From assembly GCA_014529385.2 (NCBI GenBank), contig CM043944.1, forward strand, positions 92,663,476 to 92,727,475: 64,000 nucleotides of DNA, written 5' to 3'. Shown one piece after another: positions 44,055-56,168 of this stretch. Below the pieces are notes generated by a model. That model saw only the letters and a program-made list of their open reading frames with translations. It did not search any database and had not been told where the DNA came from. The translations under genes were made by a program, and so were the position numbers. The DNA is from Adiantum capillus-veneris (lineage: Eukaryota > Streptophyta > Polypodiopsida > Polypodiales > Pteridaceae). Each line of letters begins with the position of its first letter. The stretch's first letter is position 1.

Positions 44055-47000
44055 CTGACTACTTTGATATGTTAGGAATTATTTTGAGAGTTAGTTGTGA
44101 ATAAGATTCCAACTTGAGAAGATATGTTGCTTAGATGCGCACTGATTATATCTTTGGGAGTGGTATTTTTTGAGATATGATTGAGCTAATACAAAATCAC
44201 TCCATAGGTGTTGAGCATCACAATTTGATCTCATCACAATTTTACTTTTAAGGAAAGAAATACACAAGCTACCAAGGGGTAGTGGAAAAATTCAACTTCC
44301 AAAGTTGACTTCAGCTACTATTAGACACAGTAGACTATATTGGTCACTGTTGGCTATTAGTTAGAGTTGTTCTCATATAGATTCTATTCAAGGGTTTTTA
44401 ACCAAGGGGTTAGGATTGAAAAGAAAACACCCAAGGTTACAAGTACAATATAAGGTTACAAGTACAATATTGCTTGATTTTCATTAATCTTTCAATTAGT
44501 GTTACAAGACCTTTTTACGTAAGAGATTTGGTCATGAACATTGGACTACGGGTAAGTGAACACTATGTTCAACCTCCGAGTACACATTGATTTGGTTTTA
44601 TTTCATTTTTGAATATGATTTTCTTGAATTTTCTAAGTAGGATGTGTTAGCTTAAATGCTTTCACAAAGACATGACAAGGTCATGTAGGAGCAAAGTATT
44701 CTGGACCATACTATTTGCAATACATTTTTGTATTATGTAGTTATGTAGTTATGGACCTGCGTGTATTATGTAGTTATGGACCTGCGTATAGCATTTTGTT
44801 TGGAGAATATTGTCATAAGAGGAGAAACATGGTCTAGGAACTCAAGGAGTTCAATTTAGCCAGTGTGGAGTAAGAATGATGAGGGTCCCTCTCAATCGTG
44901 TCGCAGAGTGTTTACAATTACCTCCACACACAAGTACATCTTGTACCTGTAGGATGTTCTTTTTTTTAGCATCCTTAGCTGAGACATATTCCACATGTCT
45001 AGAATATGAGTCTTTGGGACTAACACTAGCGCTCTATTCTTTGAATTCTGTGTCATGACAAATTCCTTAGGTGCTGGTCAAATCATTTTGTTAGACCATT
45101 TTGAGCACATTCTATCAGGAATAGTTTTAGTGGCAAAAATTTGTTGGATACTTAGTAAGACTTGTTAAGGTTACAAGTATTGTTGAACAACTTTAATGGA
45201 TGGTTGTTTATATATGTAGTAGAGCTAAATTTTGTTATTGGCCTAGTTAAGTTGATACCTAGATGGGATGTATTTTCACATTCTATTATGGTTCAGATTT
45301 GTTAGCATGGTTTCCATGTAGAAATTATTTACTTTTTTCTCATGAGCCTTGAGCATAAAATTAGCCATAAGTATTAGTAAGTACGGTTATGGATATGCTA
45401 GTTCCAATCAATTTTTGCTAAATTCATGCACACTGAGTGTTCTGGGCGCTAGTGTTAAGCAAAGGTTGATTTGGAGCGACATGCACATTGATGCCATTAG
45501 TAGCTTCTAAAGAATTTCACACTCTATGAGCACTGTCTATATGAGACTAATTGTAGATCTATCAATCACCTATAAGTTCATGGATCAGTTTGGGTGCTTG
45601 TAGATTAGATCCTAAAGTTAACTAAGATGATTCTTCTAACACTGTTGTTAGCACTACCGCAACAAATTCTAATCCATGTTTCCCAATCATTTAGGTGGAT
45701 TGTTTGTAAACGGTGGGGAAATACATCTCAGTATTGCCAATTATCTAGAGATGATAGGTAGATTACAAGTGTTAATCTTGTGCTAAAGGATATGCTAAAT
45801 GCGTACCACACACTCTTTTTGGAAAGTTAATTTCTCTTTTCTTACCACAAGGCAAAGCATGTTGTGATACTAACTTTAGTCTCTTCATGTTTACATGAGG
45901 CTCTCAACCTCGGTCAATAGTTATGGTGGGGTTGTTTACTGATGCATATTGATACCAAGTCAAGGACTTATACTTTTGCTGATGAGTTACGTCAGCCAAT
46001 TACTTTCATGGAAAGTTAAAAGAGGTGCTTTTTGGGGTACATCTTTGTTGTGATAACTTGTTTAGCATGCTCTAGTGAGTTCTAAATGGAGTCTACATGC
46101 TATGCTCAAGGGGGTCAGTATATGTAAAACATATATATTGCGTGTACTCAAGGACTATTTTTAAAACTCCTTAGTTATGAATTTTTCACCAATAAAAGCG
46201 ACCCTTTTTCTATCCAATTTGTAATTTTTTTCCAACAACATTTGTTGAAAGATCAACTCTAATCAAAGAAGGTCCTGCACTTCGTGTATCAATCAAAGTG
46301 GAATTATCCACTCTTCTTCTCTCTCCATCAATTATGGTGCCGATGGGTTTGTCAAGTAAGATGTGTTGTACATTGATGTTTTCTTTCTTGTTGTTTTATT
46401 TTTCATCTCTAATCCTACATATATATATATATATATATCTAATCTCATCTCCTTAACCAAACCTATCTCTCTCACTTTTAGTAATTCATCCTCTCTACAA
46501 ATTCTAGGTTCTCTTTGCTACAAGTACATCTCTCCCTGCAGTATCCTTATTGCCTGCGGGCAAGAATAGGGATTGGGAGGGAAACTTCTCATCTCTTCAC
46601 TTCTCTCATATCTACATTTCTCACATACTATCCTATATGAATAACCCACATGAAGATAATTTTTATCGCTTTCACTCTGTACGATCTATTAGAATTAAAG
46701 TATGGATTAGCCGTAAAATACACTTTCAACAACGTATAGTGTTCTCTTTGGCCTAGAAAGGTTCAATGAAATACTTTTATCGCCGGATCCCATCATACTA
46801 CCTCTCATAGACTATAAATTTTCTTTTGACGTAAGCGTAGTTATCTTGCTATGAACCAAGAGGATTTGTACACACAATTAATCCCAATCACTAGACAAAA
46901 AATATATATTATGGTAAGCACAAAACTACAATTCCAAAGAACAATTCGTAGCATATTTGATCATCCAAGATTGAATGCTATTAACTCATCTATTAACCCT

Positions 47001-47328
47001 TTCATACTACCCATGATACGATATGACCATAGCCTTGATGTTTTCATCTTTGTGTTGTTTTGACACTCTCTTTTGTGTTCTTTCTTTGTGTGTGTGAGTG
47101 CAAGAGAGAAAGAGTGGAACTTCTTTGATTGCACTTCCGTCCAAACCCTAGTCTTCATGGCATCTATGGTTTAACTCCTTCATATAGTTTTTTTTGAGTT
47201 CTCTCACAAACTCTCACAGCCATAAGCCCGGTGCTTTCCTGGCAAGATCGCAAATTTCTCGACAACGCATTGCTAAGCGAAAGTAGTTTCGAAGGACAAT
47301 AAACATGGTCACACCAATGATGACTGAA
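44055..47328. other. no recognisable gene; small tandem repeats
   Basis: Small tandem repeats occur at 44434-44470 (18-bp unit) and 44730-44787 (TATTATGTAGTTATGGACCTGCGT). Open frames around 46550-47060 show no family motif. The stretch may be old retroelement sequence leading into the protease fragment at 47416. Confidence 0.4.
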
Positions 47329-47415
47329 GAATATCCTCTTTCAACATTCCAAACAATCGAAGCGGATATACAAAGCGAAGAATTAGCAAAGACAATAACA
47401 GACTTTATGGCTTAG

Positions 47416-47685
47416 GACGAGAGCACCATTGAAAATTTAGAAAATACGTGGTGTAGTCCTTACATAAAAGCATATGCAGGCACAGAACAAGTCGAAATCT
47501 ATGCATTGCTTGACACTGGGGCAAAGTTGAGTGTCATCAGCTTTGAGCTCTTTCAGAAACTTGGGTCAATGACGAAATTCCCATATACACACAGGTTGAA
47601 AAGACAGCTTAATTCCTGTAAAAGAGTTGATAGAAGAACATACAAAACACCCAAAGCCAGCAAAGCTTCAAAGAACAATTATTAA
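47416..47685 (+). pseudogene. retroelement aspartic protease fragment
   Basis: The frame after TAG 47413-47415 reads ... VEIYALLDTGAKLSVISFEL, the active-site box of retropepsins (Asp codon 47512-47514, DTGA). The hydrophobic residues before and the (L/I)-S-V-I-S after match the fold. The flap and C-terminal motif are not visible. It ends at TAA 47683-47685. It is a different type from the DGGA protease at 897, so it comes from another element. Confidence 0.65.
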
Positions 47686-47699
47686 CCAGTCGAATCCGC

Positions 47700-48140
47700 A
47701 ACGACAATACTGGTATGGTGTCCAAAATACCAATTCAGAACGAGCCAGCAACACAGGTATGGATGCCGAAGAAGACCAATGAACAGTTATCTACAACTGT
47801 CAATGACAAGCTAGATCATACAGCCATCACGCGGAAACACGCAGCGTCCACAACAACAACCACGAGGATCTGTACAACCAAAGTCATCAAAAAGATATGA
47901 AATGAAAGAATGTTCAACCAGAACATGCAACAAAGAATACAACAATATCGACTTCAACGGAGCCACAAAAACAAGTTCAAAAACCTTGGAAAACCATCAA
48001 ACAAAGAGCGGCAAAATTACAACTTCTTATCGCCAAGAAAATCTGCCAGCCAACTCAGGCTACCACAGGAAACCTCAACGACGAATGCCAATAAGCGAAT
48101 CGCTTATACCTTCCTCTTACACTGCATAATTTTTTTCTAA
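47700..48140 (+). pseudogene. basic, Gln/Asn-rich retroelement-like coding remnant
   Basis: Two in-frame segments (47715-47900, 47910-48140) contain VWMPKKTNEQ, a Thr run and a Gln/Arg/Asn-rich part. No family is recognised. It follows the protease fragment in the same orientation and ends before a purine-rich tract. Confidence 0.35.
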
Positions 48141-48257
48141 ATGCATTGACTGTGCCTGCATATAGGGCTACATTACAAGGCCTGCATTAGCACGAGTTCA
48201 CGCCCATGCACAACACATACCCTTGACGATACCCTGTCATCCGGGAGGACTCCAACT

Positions 48258-48271
48258 AGGAGGAGGGGAGG
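48258..48271 (+). other. possible polypurine tract
   Basis: AGGAGGAGGGGAGG lies after CAACT, much like GAACTAGGAGGGGGGGAG at 54335-54352. No clear LTR start (TG) follows, so this is uncertain. Confidence 0.35.
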
Positions 48272-49887
48272 CATTCCAAATGCGGACTCACGTTATATAT
48301 TAGAGGGCAATGTTTGTGATTAATTTTTCAACCATTTTTGCGTTTTATTGTGTGATTTTTGGGAAAAGAATATGCCCTCATAACTAATCAGAATTGGGAA
48401 CCAAATGATCATATATGAGCCCCTAGGGATGTGTATATACTATAAAGCGAGTCAAAACTGGCCAAAACCCGTCGAAAAACAGCAAAAAATAGGCCAAGGT
48501 TGACGATTGAGATCGAGAATGTACATAGACAAGAGAAAAGTGAGCTAAAAAGTGTTTTACTATTTATTGATATTTTTATAGGTTAGAATTGCTATTTTCG
48601 GGTTATTTTGGGATTTATTTGCTTTATTTTAGCCATTTTCTAGCAAAAAATATAGAAAAAAATCCATAATCCAGATGGAAACACAACAGAAGAGACGCCT
48701 GATCAGAGCAAGGTAAAGAAGACACAAGAAAAATATGGACTGCGAAGGTGACAGGGCAAAAATGTCCACCGTCATGACGGGACCTCCAAAAGGAGAAATC
48801 TGCAAAAATTGTAGAACTGGAGCAAACGAGGTGCAAATCAGGAAATTTTCGAGCCTAAACCGCATCTCGCAAAAAGTTATGGCCACAGGTAAAAGATGGG
48901 AAAATTTCGTGTCGGAGTCTCAATTACATATAGAGGGGCTAGGCTAGAAATCTCTCATTTGAGTCATTTTCCATTGTGAGAGAGAGAGAGCTCCCTACAG
49001 TAGAAAATTGAGACTTCCAGGAGCTCATCCATCGCGCACAGTCACCAGATTGACATCAGATATGAGAGGTATGCTCGTCAACATTGACTCTAGGTGTTGT
49101 TTACTTCAATTAGTCGCAAAACCTCGCCAGCACCACCATCACAACCTGTGCACACATACTGTAGACCGGTTGTTAGGAAGACCTAGAGGCCACCAAATGG
49201 AACCAAAATTGAAAGGCACAATGCCTATAGCTTAGGGACCAAGCCCATGACCTCGAAAAGCGCGAAGGAAGCCGCCTAGAAAACCCTAATTTCACAGGGC
49301 CTGCAAAAGGGCAGCTGACCCAAAGTGATCGGAAATGAGCCAAAACTCATAGGCAGCAAGCCAATAACCTCGACAAACCAAAGGAATGGTTAGACCATGA
49401 AAAAGTTCTTTGAAATGGAGCCTAAACTCCCTATCTGACGAAAACTGCGCAAAGCGTCACGATATTCTAACGGGCCGACCAAGTGATCAAATGACACCAA
49501 ATTTGACAGGGTACATCCAAAAGAGGTCAACTACGAGTTGGAATGTGGCCACTCAAGAAAAAGCTCTTCCACGAGGGCAAACGCCAGCAACAGGCCAAAA
49601 AGACGTCCAAACGATCGTTCTTGGTGATGTGAGCACCAAAAGAACAACCGACTGCTTTGACTGAAGGTCAAAAGGAAAGAAAAGTAATCCTGAGTCATAC
49701 AATGACCAAAAAGAACGGCGACCATCACCTAAGTGGTCTACTCCGACTCCAAAAACAGCTAAGTGCTGCAAACAGGGAGTACACTTTTCCAAATTGGTTA
49801 AAAATTAATGTGTGTGTCTAGGAGAGCCTACTAACACCATTGTGGTCAACTAACATCAAAAAACTTGTAAAAATGACTAGATGTTGA

Positions 49888-49903
49888 GTCTATCGCGATA
49901 GAC
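49888..49903. repeat. 16-bp palindrome, copy 1
   Basis: GTCTATCGCGATAGAC, self-complementary. Confidence 0.9.
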
Positions 49904-50025
49904 TTGCTCATACACGTAGACAAGTAAAATTTTGATTCTGACTTCATAAAGGGTACTAACAAGGACTAATGACCCCAAATATCGAATCAAAGTGAGAAAT
50001 TGCTCTATCTTGACCAAATAACTGA

Positions 50026-50041
50026 GTCTATCGCGATAGAC
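50026..50041. repeat. 16-bp palindrome, copy 2
   Basis: Identical to 49888-49903. Confidence 0.9.
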
Positions 50042-50314
50042 CAACTACTCTTATCTTTGGGGGGAGGCTTTTCAAAAACTTTCACAAGGATAGACTTGGG
50101 GAAGCATATGGAGGCAGTACACCAAATTTTGAGACAAGATGGACTCATATGACAAGCAGAGATAGACTTGACAGCAACTCAGATTCAGAACAGGACACCT
50201 CAAAGGAAGACAATTAAAATTCACATGTGAGAGGTCAAGGAACCTTACATCAACTAGGAGAAGGCAGACAGATGACTACAGAGCCAAAATATAACAAAAT
50301 GACACTAAATCCTA

Positions 50315-50330
50315 GTCTATCGCGATAGAC
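50315..50330. repeat. 16-bp palindrome, copy 3
   Basis: Identical to the others, within CTAGTCTATCGCGATAGACT. Confidence 0.9.
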
Positions 50331-50613
50331 TAAGCAGAATGATACAGGGCCATCTGATCAAAAATTGGAATCAACAGTTGGCTTCAGCATGATGCAAGAG
50401 GGCTACCCACTAAGTTTGAGCCCAAAACAACACAAAATGAGGGAGATAGACCAACATCTCCTTGGGAAAATCTAAAAAAAATAAAAGTTGATCCAAAAGG
50501 GGGTCACTTGACATCCACTTGAGATGGAAATGGGATCAGATCATGTACAAGGCATGAGGAACCAACTGGTGGAGTCACATGTGGAAAATGTATCTCCTGT
50601 CAGAAGATAGCCT

Positions 50614-50629
50614 GTCTATCGCGATAGAC
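50614..50629. repeat. 16-bp palindrome, copy 4
   Basis: Identical core. Followed by TGGGCAGAATT, while copy 3 is followed by TAAGCAGAAT. Confidence 0.9.
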
Positions 50630-50926
50630 TGGGCAGAATTTGCAAATGAGCTGATTTTCAGTTTGTGACTATAGGGTGACCTTACATGCCCTATGCACAT
50701 ACACCACACAAAATTTCAAGGCATTGGGACATGTTCTCCTCCATCCACAACATTAATTTGAAGTCGTCAGAGTCAGACATTGAAAGACCTTGTCTATCTG
50801 CTAACATTTTTCCTTAACTCATCTTGGGATTAAGAAGGCTCACCTAGATGCATGCTTAAGTGGTAATCAATTTAGAAAAGAAGTACTATGTTTGTACATT
50901 AACCGTTACTTATGAATACATGATCC

Positions 50927-53900
50927 ATGGATGCTTCTCCGGGAAAAAGAAAAGGCAAGAACCTGGCAACAGAAGGTGCAATACCCTATACACTCCTACC
51001 CAATTCATTAAAGCCAGCAGCCACATGGATACCTGCAGAAGTGCAATAGGCAGCAGCTTTCCAAATTTACCAAGGTTCCTATGTGGATGACAAAGGAAAT
51101 TTAGTGGATACAGTAATGATCCCCAAGGAGGCAGAAAACTACCTGAAAAGATCACCGCAAAGGTCACGGCTGAAGAAAGTTGGCTTGTGGAACTTTGTTT
51201 CACTACCACCAGTGGGGATAGATTTCAAGAGGGTACAACAACTAATTGAGACTCTCCAAGAAGACGGAACTTGCAGGGTTGCAGGCATGGATAATGAGAT
51301 GATGGAGATTCAGATCACCAAGGAAATCATCAAAGAAGCGTTAAAATTGTCTGATCAAGGAGCCAACATGAGAGAAAGAAGGAAGAATCTCACAGTCTAC
51401 CTGCAAAGATCCAAACTGCCTTCTTTTGAACTCATAGCAAACCCGGAAGTAAGAGAACTGACACAGGTATACAGTCAATGTTTGTTGAGCTACAGCAAGA
51501 GACCGCCTAGATACACTACACCACACAGGGTCATGTCAACAACAATGACCTGGGCTATGGGAATGACACATGAGTTCTATATAGATCATGCATCATATCT
51601 GTTTGAGGAAGTGACAAAGCTACGGCAGGACAAGCCAAATTACATTGCAGGAGGAGAAGTCCTCACCAAAATAATATACCAGGCCATAGGCGCGGCAGAT
51701 CAGCTACCACCTGCTCCTCAACAAAACGACTGACTAGTGTTAAGAGAGAATATTGAAGACAGACCATAAAGGCGAGTACCGGCCTCTACTAACACCATTG
51801 GAGGACGCAGGCTGGAAAGAGTCACCAGAAGTACACACGAAAAGATGGAAGAAGAAAGAAAAGCTGAAGAAGAAGATTTGAGATAAAAGAAGCGGAAAGC
51901 GGAAATGGAGAACAACACCAGATTGCAGAAGGTAGCAAAGATGGAAAGAATGCTTGAAGGCTTTGTACTCGAGAGATCTTTACGAGGCAATGTAGGCACC
52001 ACTTGGAGACCTTCTAGTAGCACTTACACATTAAGAACAAAGAATAAACACAATCCAACTTTTGAGTTGGACTGGTTTGAGAGATACATCCAAGAGAGGA
52101 ATGCCACGGATGAACCAGAACTGCTACTTGAAGAGGAGGATCTCCAAACCTTGAGAGATCAGTTGAGGCCAACTACACGAGATGAGGAAACACCACCTCC
52201 ATCTCCAAGGCCAGCGACAAGTGAAAGGCAATCAACTCCACCTGCTGACTCTCCTCCGCATTCAGAGAGCTCACATCGTGATGAGAGAGTTGCTACACCA
52301 CCCAATAGAGAAGAAGAAGAAAGGACAGATGGCCATCTAAACACTGGAACAGTATCAAACATTGATAAAGGCAAGCACATAGAGGTAGATCTGACAAGAG
52401 AAAAATCTTCCTCCTCTCAAGAAATTGAGTTGGAAGCTACTGTAAACCTGGATTTACAGTCAATGGAGACTCTACTAAACCAAACGAGACTGCACAATCG
52501 GTTGTTAGCCTATCGGAACAGGGCAAACAAAAGGAAATTGGAAACAACCCATGAAGAGGTTCTGAAGTTGCAGGAGCAAAGAGATGACAACCTTACACTG
52601 ATCAACATTAAAGATGTTGAGATCTTGGGGCTCAAAAGCAGAGTAAACCTCCTCAAGGAAAATTTACAGGAGTCAGAAAGTTTCGATGCCATTTGTGAAG
52701 ATACAATCAATGTGTTTCTTGAAGACGTCAATGACAGAGATGAACAAATCCAAAGGTTGGTGGCAAAAAAGCAAGATGCCCTGAAGACAGTAAAAAATTT
52801 GCAAGTCGTAATCGATGACTTACAAATTGAAGTGAAGGATTTGAGAGCAGTAACAGACATACAGGCAAGGGAGATAGAAAGAGCAAAGAAACAAAAAATG
52901 TTGCTACCAGCAACACCGGTGGTCCAACCGCAAGAAGAAGTGGCAGCACTAAAGAGAGAGCTGGAACTAGAAAGAAAACAACGATTAATGATATCCATAA
53001 GTGCTCTTAGAGATGAGGATCAATTGCAAAGGCAAATCTTGGACTTACAAAGTGAACAACAACAAGGACCAGCTCATGACAGTGAAATAGAAAGCCTTGT
53101 TTCCAAGTCCATCAAGGAAGAAAATGAAAATTTGCACATCAGGTAAAAGAGTTAGAAGAGGTTGCAGCCCAAATGGAGATGGAATTTCAAACACTCCAAA
53201 TCAATAATCGAACAATGGCTGCACAAATTACAAGTCTCCAAACTGCAAGGCAACCCCAAGGGCAGGTGCGGGTGCACCTGGTGCAAGCGGCCACGGATTT
53301 GGCTGAGCTGACAGAACTATATGGGGGTGATGATGACTATGAGGAAGGATCAGAGGACCATGGGGCCCTAGATACACAGACTGATCAAGCTGGCTGCAAC
53401 AACCAAGAAGAAGACGAAGATTCAGTCACAAAATTTGAAGAGCAGAAGCTGGCCAAAGAAATGGAAAAGCAATCAAAGATGATGTGGTACAAGGCCATGA
53501 AACTAGAGAAGGAGATGCTACAAGGACTCTCCAGATCAGGCAAGACAGCAACAGAGGTACGGGAAGAGTGGAATGCCCCGATGTTACCCTATGCTCTGCT
53601 GAAATATGAAACAGTGACACATCAATGGCAGCTCGCAAAGGAAGAACAAGTGCCACTATTTGAAGGAGAATTACAGGTGCGGGAACAGCAAAGCAGAATA
53701 GTAGATAGCCAGCCAAAGTGGAGGTGTCAGTGGCTTTTGGATCATCCTAACAACCTGATCCACTTAGTCAATGCACCACTTGAGCTCAGAGATGATAGAA
53801 CTTTTGGCCCAACGCCCAGAACTTATACTTACAGCCACAACATAAAGCCTTACAAAGCAGAAATCCCACATGGTTGAACTATCCAGTTTTGCTAGGACCT

Positions 53901-54298
53901 GTCGCGAAGGAGAGAGAATATCCGGTTCTTACATGGTGAAAACCCTTCAGGGCACCATTACGGAATTCGGAGGCTCTCTCGACCTGTCCTGCAAAATGCT
54001 TTATAAAATAGCTCAGACTTTTTTGGCCTGTCTCACAGCATTCTCAGAAAGCTGGAGTTCAGAGTATATGAATACAGAAAGAAACATATCAGAGCTATCA
54101 TATGATCTAAGTGGCCCACCTACAGAGCCAGTTTTGTATACATACTTCAGACGGCTCATGTTTTTGCCCAGGTACCATCTCCAAACATTCGAAGAAGCAT
54201 TTTACACTGGCCTCCTCATATACAAGTCAAAAAATTTTGGCCCATTAATGGCGAGCAAATCTATGCGATACGATGCGATTCTACATCAAATAAACTAG
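50927..54298 (+). pseudogene. retroelement accessory ORF (unknown function), decayed, element 2
   Basis: The frame opens at ATG 50927 (MDASPGKRKGKNLA) and can be followed for about 1,120 codons: TAG 51047, TGA 51731, TAA 51767, TAA 51884, a 1-base indel near 53135 and another near 53860. Order: a basic start; a globular helical domain (about 51060-51730) with VQQLIETLQEDGTC and ITKEIIKEALKL; a linker rich in Pro/Ser/Arg (52170-52330); a coiled coil (about 52450-53240); an acidic segment (about 53320-53460); and a C-terminal domain (53480-54298) with WRCQWLLDHP and aromatic-rich LYTYFRRLMFLPRYHL. It ends 42 bases before a polypurine tract. No enzyme motif is recognised. The architecture and N-terminal domain match the frame at 4902-8447. 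Confidence 0.75.
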
Positions 54299-54340
54299 GA
54301 AGAAAGACAAAGACAGTCATGTCATGGTAGACATGAACTA

Positions 54341-54352
54341 GGAGGGGGGGAG
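54341..54352 (+). other. polypurine tract, element 2
   Basis: GGAGGGGGGGAG directly precedes TGTTGGAG, the typical LTR start. Confidence 0.75.
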
Positions 54353-55440
54353 TGTTGGAGCCCAACTTGTCGAACTGTTGTAATGAGCCCACCTTGTAAA
54401 GCCTATCAAATTCCCATTTTTATGTCAAAGACGTCTTATCATTTTGATCCACTTCTCTGGATTATGTAAAGATTAATTAGTCAGTCGGGACCCAGATGCG
54501 TTTCCACTTTGTAATTATGATGAGTAGAATCCCATGTACATTTTTTGAGCTAAGGTGACTAAAGTATAAAAGTCACCTTAGAACCATTTTTAAAAATAAC
54601 ATTTGAATAATTAATCCTGTGTCGTACGACTCTGAGAGAGAGGGAGAGAGAGTGTGATCTTATCCTCTTCGCTACGCACATCTCCCTCACCGGATTCACG
54701 AAGCGACCACAACATCGCAGTAGCCTCTCCCAGATCTACGCGCCCACGCCACGCATTCGCATTTTCAGGTTGTTCGCAAGTGATCCTTCCACGAGCTTGT
54801 TTTGCTTGTAAGTAGCACAAACAGTGTCTATTTTCAACAATCAAGTACTTTATGGAATGAGTGAGAGATTGGCTACGCATAGATACTCATAGACTTAGGT
54901 TTCGCACACTTTTAGATTATGACCTGTGACTCTATCGCGACTGTATTCAAGATAACTAGGGTTAAAATCTAGTGAGATTAGAGTTATAGGTAAGTATATC
55001 CTAGTGAGAGGATGGGGCCTAGCAAGTTTGAAGTGATTCCAAGTTCATTTGATGTGTAAACGGTGTTATGAGCGTTTAGGGATATAGTGGGTTGCAATCA
55101 ACAAGGGTTATTGATTGATGCATCATAGAAGTGAGTATGTGTAGGTTGGTCTCAACCTGACAAGCTAACGAGATTGCCTCTGTGTACCTACGTGTCATCG
55201 GATGATAAGTATGTTGTCTATGTCGTGCTTGTGAGCATGAACAGGGGAGTAGTTTGCCCTAAAACATCATGGTTTGTAAGGTGATATTCTTTATCTTCTT
55301 TCCAAAGACCATAACTTCAAAATGATAGTGATGATCCTCTTATAGTGCTACTTGATTACCTCCACCCTGGTAAGTAGGAAGTAACATAAACCATTGGCTA
55401 GTGTTCACAAAAATTAGGGTTTAGTACTTTTGTAACCGGC
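54353..55440 (+). repeat. LTR of element 2 (3' limit uncertain)
   Basis: Begins with TGTTGGAG after the polypurine tract. It has a TATA box in a hairpin at 54550-54581, then a transcribed-looking region with (GAGA)n at 54632-54650. The 3' limit is not defined because no partner LTR is visible. Confidence 0.6.
54550..54581 (+). promoter_or_regulatory. TATA box enclosed in an 11-bp perfect hairpin
   Basis: CTAAGGTGACT (54550-54560) and AGTCACCTTAG (54571-54581) are perfectly complementary. The TATAAAA (54565-54571) lies in the 10-base loop region. Confidence 0.7.
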
Positions 55441-55460
55441 TAAAAACTGTGACTTTGTTG

Positions 55461-55554
55461 AATCTGTGACATTGTTTACATAAGAAACACTTCAGAATCT
55501 ATGAATTCTCCAAATCTGTGACAAATGTTGTTTACATAAGATACACTTCAAAAT
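55461..55554 (+). repeat. imperfect tandem duplication (about 52-bp period)
   Basis: AATCTGTGAC...TTGTTTACATAAG...ACACTTCAnAAT occurs at 55461-55498 and 55513-55554. Confidence 0.85.
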
Positions 55555-55956
55555 TTTGCAAATAGTTGCTAGCTAGTTCCTAAATTGCTACTCATTGGAC
55601 GAAATTGCTAGATTTAGGACGCCATGTCGGCGTTGATTGCTAAAGAAAGAGAAACAAAAAGGGAGAATTAGTAAAGGACTTAGAAGAAAAAGAAGAGAAT
55701 TAACGTCGTGGAAAACTAGAGAGAGAGAGAGAGTCAAAATGTGATTGCAAGAGGAGAGGTTTTCTTCAAGAATAAGGGTCCTTGTTGTTTGCAAGCTCGT
55801 TAATCATTAACAACACATAAGAAGAAAGATGGGGGTGAAATCTATGGCAAACACATTCGTAGTACTATTGGCCCTGCTTGAGCATGATGCCTCATCCGGG
55901 GTAAGGACATATTTTGAGGTTTTTCTCTTTATACTCTCAACCCCTGTTGTCCTTGG

Positions 55957-55987
55957 GATTTTCCCCCTTGCAGACTATTTGAGGAAG

Positions 55988-56063
<76 letters not shown>

Positions 56064-56113
56064 CCCCCTTGCAGACTATTTGAGGAAGGGGAGAGAGAGA
56101 GAGAGAGAGAGAT
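55957..56113. repeat. duplicated GATTTTCCCCCTTGC...GGGG unit with (GA)n blocks
   Basis: A 34-base unit at 55957-55990 is repeated at 56058-56091. Each is followed by (GA)n (55991-56057 and 56092-56113). The second GA block abuts the 3' end of LINE copy 2. Confidence 0.9.
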
Positions 56114-56168
56114 AGTTCTATTATCATCCTCGGAGGTCAAATATGACCTATGGGACCAAATAAACATG

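Larger units (their letters stand above)
48290..50926. other. long untranslated leader-like region with palindromes
   Basis: Low coding content. A (GA)n-containing stretch sits at 48977-48991. Many phrases recur (AAAATGAC, CACCAAAATTTGA, GATAGACT), and four exact palindromes lie at 49888-50629. It may be the internal leader of the element whose accessory frame begins at 50927. Confidence 0.45.

Noticed and set aside
48258-50926. A complete 5' LTR and primer-binding site for element 2
   Set aside because: I looked for similarity to the LTR at 54353 and for a TGGTATCAGAGC-like site and did not find either. The 5' structure is therefore left open.
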